From Cymodocea nodosa (Eukaryota; Streptophyta; Magnoliopsida; Alismatales; Cymodoceaceae): DNA of 64,000 nucleotides. A program made the translations under genes and the position numbers. The notes beneath the pieces were generated by a model, which saw only the letters and a list, made by a program, of their open reading frames with translations, searched no databases and had not been told where the DNA came from. Below, piece by piece: positions 58,806-64,000 of this stretch (positions within the stretch are counted from its first letter, which is position 1; each line of letters begins with the position of its first letter). The DNA is taken from positions 7,956,001 through 8,020,000 of the forward strand of contig CM072335.1 in assembly GCA_036874045.1 (NCBI GenBank). Direction: 5' to 3'.

Positions 58806-59057
58806 ATTCGAATCTGCATCCAGAATTTGATCTTTTATTCACTTCCCGAGAGAAAAGAGTTCTATCCTGAAGTAATATTCTTCCATCAAAAATATAAGTA
58901 TTAGCTATCTGTTGCAATTAGGATTTTTATATGTAAATTAAACGTTTGAATTCATGAAGCTTACTGATGGTTTACTTTTTTTCAGATCATAAATATGCTT
59001 GATGGAGCCAAAACCATGTCCTGCTATGTGCTTTTTTCACTTTTTGATAATCTTCAA
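58806..59057 (+). CDS. UTP25: UTP25-like nucleolar protein, two exons, partial
   Basis: Exon 58806-58871 (22 codons: IRICIQNLIFYSLPERKEFY plus PE), preceded by TGCAG and followed by GTAATA. Exon 58986-59057 (24 codons, IINMLDGAKTMSCYVLFSLF plus DNLQ), preceded by TTTTTTTCAG and followed by GTAAGA. They join in phase 0 with no stop. YSLPERKEFYPE-(I/V)NML-CxVLFSxFD is, from memory, the C-terminal signature of plant UTP25/DEF-type proteins, which act in the small-subunit processome (pre-rRNA processing, nucleolus). Upstream exons and the last ~30 residues are not seen. They may be separated by large TE-filled introns, with the 3' part beyond the Harbinger element, or this is a stranded relic. 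Confidence 0.7.
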
Positions 59058-59397
59058 GTAAGAGAAGATGAAATTATCATCCTTAGATTTACTAGAATTT
59101 CTTGATCTGTAAGATTATGAAATTATTTTTTTCTTGTACTGTCATAGCAACAAAATTAATCTCATTGGATTGGATTATTGGACATGACCTGTTGTTTGTT
59201 GAATTAGATATGAATGCAATTGGACAAACTGCCTGTATTTATATTTTTCTTTTCGTTAAGGTGTTGGAACAAGAGATATTATCGTTGTTTTTCCTTAATT
59301 TACGTGACATCACAACTTTCATTGTTCAAGAATAGCTTTTTCCTATTATGCAAGTCCTGTATTTTGTATTAATGGCATTTCTCATTTTTTATTACTA
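59058..59397 (+). other. sequence between the UTP25-like exon and the Harbinger terminus
   Basis: T-rich, begins with a GTAAGA donor, and is probably intronic. A 77-codon ORF at 59102-59335 shows no domain and is not called as a gene. Confidence 0.45.
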
Positions 59398-59589
59398 GGG
59401 GCTATTAGTGCACATTGGAAAGTTCAGATAGAAATGAAATGAAAAGTTCAGAAGAAAATGAAATAGAATGTCTGGAATATCAGAATTTCCATAGGAATTT
59501 AGTGCACCTATCAGAAAGTTTAGAAAGTTAGAATTCTTATGGGATTTTAATGCACGCCAGAATGTTTAGAAATTGAAAAGGTAATGAAA

Positions 59590-60765
59590 TAAATTCTAAT
59601 ACACTACTTAAAATTGTGTAATTGATACATTAATTTGTAATTTTATATTTACACCTAAAAATAATATTAATGAATTGAAAATAATATTAATTTATTTGAT
59701 GTTTAAATATAATTATGTACATTAAATCTTTTTAATTGTACATTAGGAAATATAGAATAATAATCATCAAAATGCAAAAGGTCCCTAAAAGATAAGCATA
59801 CTTTTAATATTAAAAATTTACAACTTCATTTTTTCTTTGTAAATTTAATTTTATTATTATTATTATTATTAATTCTTAGATATATATGTCTAATATTATT
59901 CTCTCTTTTTCTTAAATTTTTTATATTATTATAATTATTTTATTATATTTTATGTGTATTTATAATTTTTTTAAAAATAATATAAAGATGTTATATCATT
60001 ATTAATCCATTGTTTACCATTATTATTTTAATATATATGTATGTATATTTACTTAACTTGGCAAAATCAAGAATGTCTTTGTTGAGTAGAAGAACAAAAT
60101 ATTTACTGATATATTATTATTATTTACATATTTAATTATTGGAAAACGGTTGAACCGTAAATATATTGGTTCAACCGATAGATTATAAACTATTAATATT
60201 TATTAATATTGAAAATGGTTGAATCGATGATCTTTCGGTTCAACCGATAATTTATGTTATATATGTATATATATTAATCGCTTGAGTAGAGGGTTCAATA
60301 TATTTGTAATTTTTTATGATATTTTTGAATTGGTTGAACCGAATATGTTCGGTTCAACCGATACTTTTTATATATATAAATATATATATATATGTATATA
60401 TATTTTTTGAATTGGTTGAATCGATCATGTTCGGTTCAACCGATACTTTTTATATATATAAATATATATATATGTATATATATTTTTTGAATTGGTTGAA
60501 ACGATCATGTTCGGTTCAATCGATACTTTTTATATATATAAATATATATATATGTATATGTATGTATATATGTATATGTATTTTAAACTAAATTGTATTT
60601 AAAGATTAAATAATAATAATAATTTATAATCTATGGTTTTAACTAATAGATTTATGATTTCAACCAAAATATATTATAAAACACTACCTAAAATTGTGTA
60701 ATTAATACATCAATCTGTAATTTTATTTTTAAAATTTAAAATAATATTAATGACTTGAAAAAGTA
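59590..60765. repeat. ~90-bp direct duplication flanking an AT-rich insert
   Basis: 59600-59700 (CACTACTTAAAATTGTGTAA core) recurs at about 60680-60765 (CACTACCTAAAATTGTGTAA) in the same orientation. The ~1 kb between holds ATT microsatellite (about 59850-59870) and the GGTTGAACCGA repeats. Confidence 0.6.
60141..60565. repeat. GGTTGAACCGA/TCGGTTCAACCGAT hairpin repeats
   Basis: Two dispersed copies (about 60145-60180 and 60215-60250), then a tandem array of three ~80-bp units starting near 60322, 60403 and 60483. Each unit has ATTGGTTGAACCGA...TCGGTTCAACCGAT, able to fold as a hairpin, plus a TATATA tract. The ORF read through it (60316-60591) is an artefact. Confidence 0.8.
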
Positions 60766-60917
60766 TACATGCTCAAATTATTACAACATAAATTTAAAAA
60801 GTAGTCTAAAAGTACAAAGCATTCAAAGTATTACAACATCAATCTACATAATAGTCCAAAGATACAAAGCATTCTACTTATTACTTATTAAGATCCAAAG
60901 TTATAATATAAATGGAC

Positions 60918-62329
60918 TTAAATAGTCCTTCCATCCCACATTGCCATTATCATATCCTCATGCATCTTATCAGCTAATTCTTTTCGTTGTTCTTGGCTCG
61001 TTCCAACCTGTGAATGTCCATCCATATGCACTTCTCTTGTTGGTTGTATATCATCATTAATATTTAATTCTTCTAACTCATCTTGCAAATCTTCAAGTAA
61101 ATCTTCTTTATCAGCCAATCAAATGAAATTGTGAAGTAAAAAACATGCGATCACAATCTTCACTTGTGTTTCATATGGATATGGCATCTAACCTCGTAAG
61201 ATTGAAAAACGATGTTTCACAACTCCAAATGTACGCTCAATGACTGTTCTTAGTTGTGAATGCTTGTAGTTAAAGTTTTCTACAATATTACTAGGAAGTC
61301 TATCGTTAACATAATCAGATAAATGATAGCGTACACCTCGTAATGGGCAAATATACTCTAGTCGATTGGGATATCCAGCATCTACCAAGTAAAACTTACC
61401 TATATAAGAATAGAAATTAGTATGATAATGTGCATATTACTTGAAAATATACTAATTGCATTTACCTGGAGGAACTTTGAAACCATTAGGTCTACTAATT
61501 GCATCTTGAAGGATACGAGCATCAACTACTAATCCTTCCCAACCAGCTAAAATATATGTAAATCTCATATCAAAATTACATGATGCCATCACATTTTGAG
61601 ACAATTCACCTTACCTATTTCTAAATCTAGCTGTTTCTTGTCCAAAAATAGTTACTTTGATATGAGTACCATCAATAGCTCCAATGCAATCCTATACACA
61701 TTAAACATCATTTAATCTTATTCCTTAAATAAGATAAAAACTACAAGGACATTACAAAAGTGAATACATACCTTAAAATATAGATAAACATTTACATCAT
61801 TTGTAATTTGACTTGGTGTTGAAGATAAAGGTCTTGCTATAAGCACATGATGTAGACGTATTATAGCATTTAATACTTCATTAAAGTATTTGCTAACACT
61901 CCAACTTGAATGACTAAATCGCTCAACTATTACTCCATACCTTTGATTTTGCCCTACTGTGACAAGGAACATGGCAAATTTCTCTTCTACACTAATGTTG
62001 TTGGTATCAGTAATAACTCCTTCATTTCTCATTAAAGAACAAAAACTTTTAAACACACTTTGACTCATTCTATAAATCTTCCGACAATTGTAAGCTTGAT
62101 GAGGTTGACAAGGATCTAGTAATCTCTTAATGTAATCTGCACCTTCTTTACTATATATACAACTTGTGTTATTGTATAGTAATAGTGACGTACTTGCCAT
62201 TTTTGCTAAAATTGTCCATGACATAAATAGACGTAGTCGCCTTATTCTAGCCACTTCTTTTTCATCCATTATGAATGAAATTGCATTATCAACTGTAGTA
62301 GTAAACATGTCACTGGGATTCATCCTCAC
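60918..62329 (-). pseudogene. PIF/Harbinger transposase (HARBI1-like, DDE)
   Basis: Read right to left. The first exon (from 62329) carries the helix-turn-helix region (CRKIYRMSQSVFKSFCSLMR, NISVEEKFAMFLVTVGQNQR, ERFSHSSWSVSKYFNEVL). After an intron comes 61620-61692 with the first catalytic Asp (CIGAIDGTHIKV; the exon ends AGAAATAG|GTAAGG). A further exon carries ILAGWEGLVVDARILQD (second Asp, about 61500-61580). Then 61388-61188 follows (VDAGYPN, and QLRTVIERTFGVVKHRF with the catalytic Glu), and finally HNFI and DKEDLLEDL to the C-terminus. All three catalytic residues are present. A stop near 61189 and another just before ADKEDL (about 61118) interrupt it; the latter looks like CGA to TGA. 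It would cut and paste the element; family target site is TWA. Confidence 0.85.
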
Positions 62330-62647
62330 CTACAAAATAACAAGAATATTACGAATTTACCATTTCACATTTCAATATATAAAAGACATTTCACATTTTT
62401 AAGAAAATAAAAGACATTCGATGTTTCAACTAATAAAAAGCATTTTACATTTCATAATGATAAGTCATTTCACATTTCAATATATAATATCCATTTTACA
62501 TTTTATCCATATATGACCTTCCACAAAAAGATTTCATCCATAAAAGATTACATTCACGAAAACACTTCATAAACACAAGAAGTTCAAGATTGGAAAGAAA
62601 GTGAATTCATGCACAAAACAAACATTTCATCCATTATAATCATATGC

Positions 62648-63683
62648 TCACTTCCTAAACCTCAACCATTCATAACACATTTCTGCTAGTAAACTTAAGA
62701 ACATTTTACATAATTCTAGCTTTTGGAATAACTCCATAGCTTCATATTGTTCTTCTGTAGAAAGACCTTCAATCTAAAGTAACGTTGCAACAACATGATT
62801 TAAATAGTTTTCAGTCTTTTCTTTAATATCAACCAACCTTTCCTGTACTTCAACTATTTTTTTTTGTATATCAACCAACTCTTTAAATTGTTCGTTCTAT
62901 GTAGCTTGATTTTGTTGATCTATTTCACACATATGCATAATGGCTTTTGATGCATCTTTAAATGAATCTGCTATGATTTGATGGGACACTACATGAGGTC
63001 TTGCTCATCTCTTCCTCTTCTCAATTGTCACCCTTGAACTTCCTCCTGATGAAGGAGGTAAATCAGAATCCATGTCCATTATTTCCTGAGTGGTATTGAA
63101 AGTGTTCATTTCCACATCTTATGTGTTTGGTACAAACTCTACCTCATCACCTTGTTTAGCCATATTCCCAGTGGCCATACTACCTTCAAATATTTGTTGC
63201 AATTGCTTAAATATCAAGCATGGTTTGCCTTTGTAGCTTTCACACTCTAGATGTGCCCATAAAAAGAAAATTGTAGTCAAAATAAAAAAAGATAAAGATT
63301 ATAATATTTTATAAGTCATAAGTGATTAAAAAATTAACCTTAACGAACTCTTTCCAAATCTCATCATCAATGTTAGTGTAACCTTGGATGAAATTCTAAC
63401 CCCATCCACTCTGGTTGGCAATTTTGGAGTAATTTTGATACATTAGTCGCCAAGTTTTTAAGCGACTTTCTACATTCTTCCTTGTGATACTTGTGTTTCT
63501 TCTAATATTGTATTTTTCAATTACTTCATCCCAAGTGCTACCTTTGATTTTTCCATCATGAGTTTTCTTATTTCCTTCATTCAATACTTCTGCTAAAATA
63601 TCTAAGAAATATGCATCTACTTCAGCATTCCAACTAATGTAACTTCTACCTCCACCTGTCCTTCCCCTGTCAGGAGTACTCAT
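62648..63683 (-). pseudogene. Myb/SANT-like DNA-binding protein (Harbinger ORF1)
   Basis: The exon at 63683 down to ~63340 has a Trp-containing Myb/SANT-like domain (SYISWNAEVDAYFLDILAEV, GSTWDEVIEKYN, RKNVESRLKTWRLMYQNYSK), with a stop at 63396 that looks like TGG to TAG (SGWG followed by N). After an intron, 63235-62648 gives an acidic linker, RKR basic stretches and a coiled-coil-like KELVDIQKKIVEVQERLVDI, ending at a natural stop at 62648. Two or three more stops occur. In PIF/Harbinger elements this partner protein recruits the transposase to DNA and the nucleus. Confidence 0.8.
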
Positions 63684-64000
63684 TTTCTACACAAGCACAG
63701 TTTCAACAACTACAATAAAACATATGGAATAACAACAGTAATAAAAATATTCATATGCATTTTCAAATACCATTACATTCATATTTTTGTCAAAATCATA
63801 TAATAGAATTGCAAAAGTAAAAACAAAGTAAAACAATTAATCATTGGACATGCTACACAAGTCATGTAAAATGAAATTTGTGGGAGTTCTACACAAAAGA
63901 TTGGTCAAATCTTCTATGTGATGTTTGACAAAGGTTTAATTGATTCTTATAACTAATGTGCATCTATTGAACAAAGTGACATTTGAAACTCATAACATAA

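Larger units (their letters stand above)
59398..64000 (-). mobile_element. PIF/Harbinger DNA transposon, left end to window edge
   Basis: The left terminus GGGGCTATTAGTGCAC (about 59398) matches the terminal-repeat wording of the 631-bp element at 15820 (GTTAGTGCA). Behind it are ~1.5 kb of AT-rich subterminal DNA with tandem repeats, then two minus-strand genes usual for PIF/Harbinger: transposase (60918-62329) and a Myb/SANT-like protein (62648-63683). The right terminus lies beyond the window. Nonsense codons in both genes indicate it is inactive. Confidence 0.8.

Noticed and set aside
59102-59335. 77-codon ORF as further UTP25 coding
   Set aside because: It does not continue the expected C-terminus (LERIVG-type) and has no acceptor in phase. 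Treated as intron.
60316-60591. 91-codon ORF rich in Tyr and Ile
   Set aside because: It is a read-through of the tandem hairpin array and TATATA tracts.

Overview
The window looks like repeat-dense nuclear DNA of a flowering plant with a sizeable genome. It is AT-rich. Two recognisable plant protein-coding genes sit at its edges, and almost everything between them is transposable-element (TE) DNA: Ty3/gypsy and Ty1/copia LTR retrotransposons, solo LTRs, PIF/Harbinger DNA transposons and a LINE scrap, inserted into one another. The species cannot be named from this sequence.

Layout. 1-2815 (-): first three exons of a TBCC-domain (TBCCD1-like) gene running off the left edge. About 4.0-16.5 kb (-): a decayed Ty1/copia element. 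It is split by a decayed Ty3/gypsy element in plus orientation (element B, 6.77-14.6 kb) and, in its gag, by a 631-bp Harbinger-derived element with a TAA target duplication. 16.5-18.1 kb: a second, degenerate Harbinger transposase. 18.1-37.8 kb: a mosaic of LTRs and 3' pieces of one gypsy family (family A) in both orientations, with three likely solo LTRs (two with clean target duplications) and a degenerate element of a related family. 37,785-54,430: the youngest element, a family-A Ty3/gypsy copy with paired LTRs, a tRNA-Asp-type primer site and a perfect AGTAT target duplication. It sits inside an older copy of its own family, whose 3' LTR lies at 55.1-57.4 kb. 57.4-59.1 kb: LINE reverse-transcriptase scrap, an unknown ORF and two exons of a UTP25-like gene. 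59.4 kb to the end: a nearly complete but mutated PIF/Harbinger element with transposase and Myb/SANT-like genes.

The most notable object is family A. In the young copy the reading order after the primer site is zinc knuckle-protease-RT-RNase H-integrase, then an Athila-type downstream ORF, then the gag capsid region (normally 5' of pol), then a 363-codon F-box protein gene, then the 3' LTR. The pol, downstream and gag frames carry about ten, ten and six in-frame stops, while the F-box frame has none. Remnants of the same F-box gene occur in two older copies of the family here, so it appears to be a family component and not a one-off capture. Non-coding spacers between the downstream ORFs and the LTRs share a recurrent palindromic motif (TAACTCAACGA and its complement).

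Boundaries of old elements are approximate. No RNA genes or CRISPR arrays were recognised.
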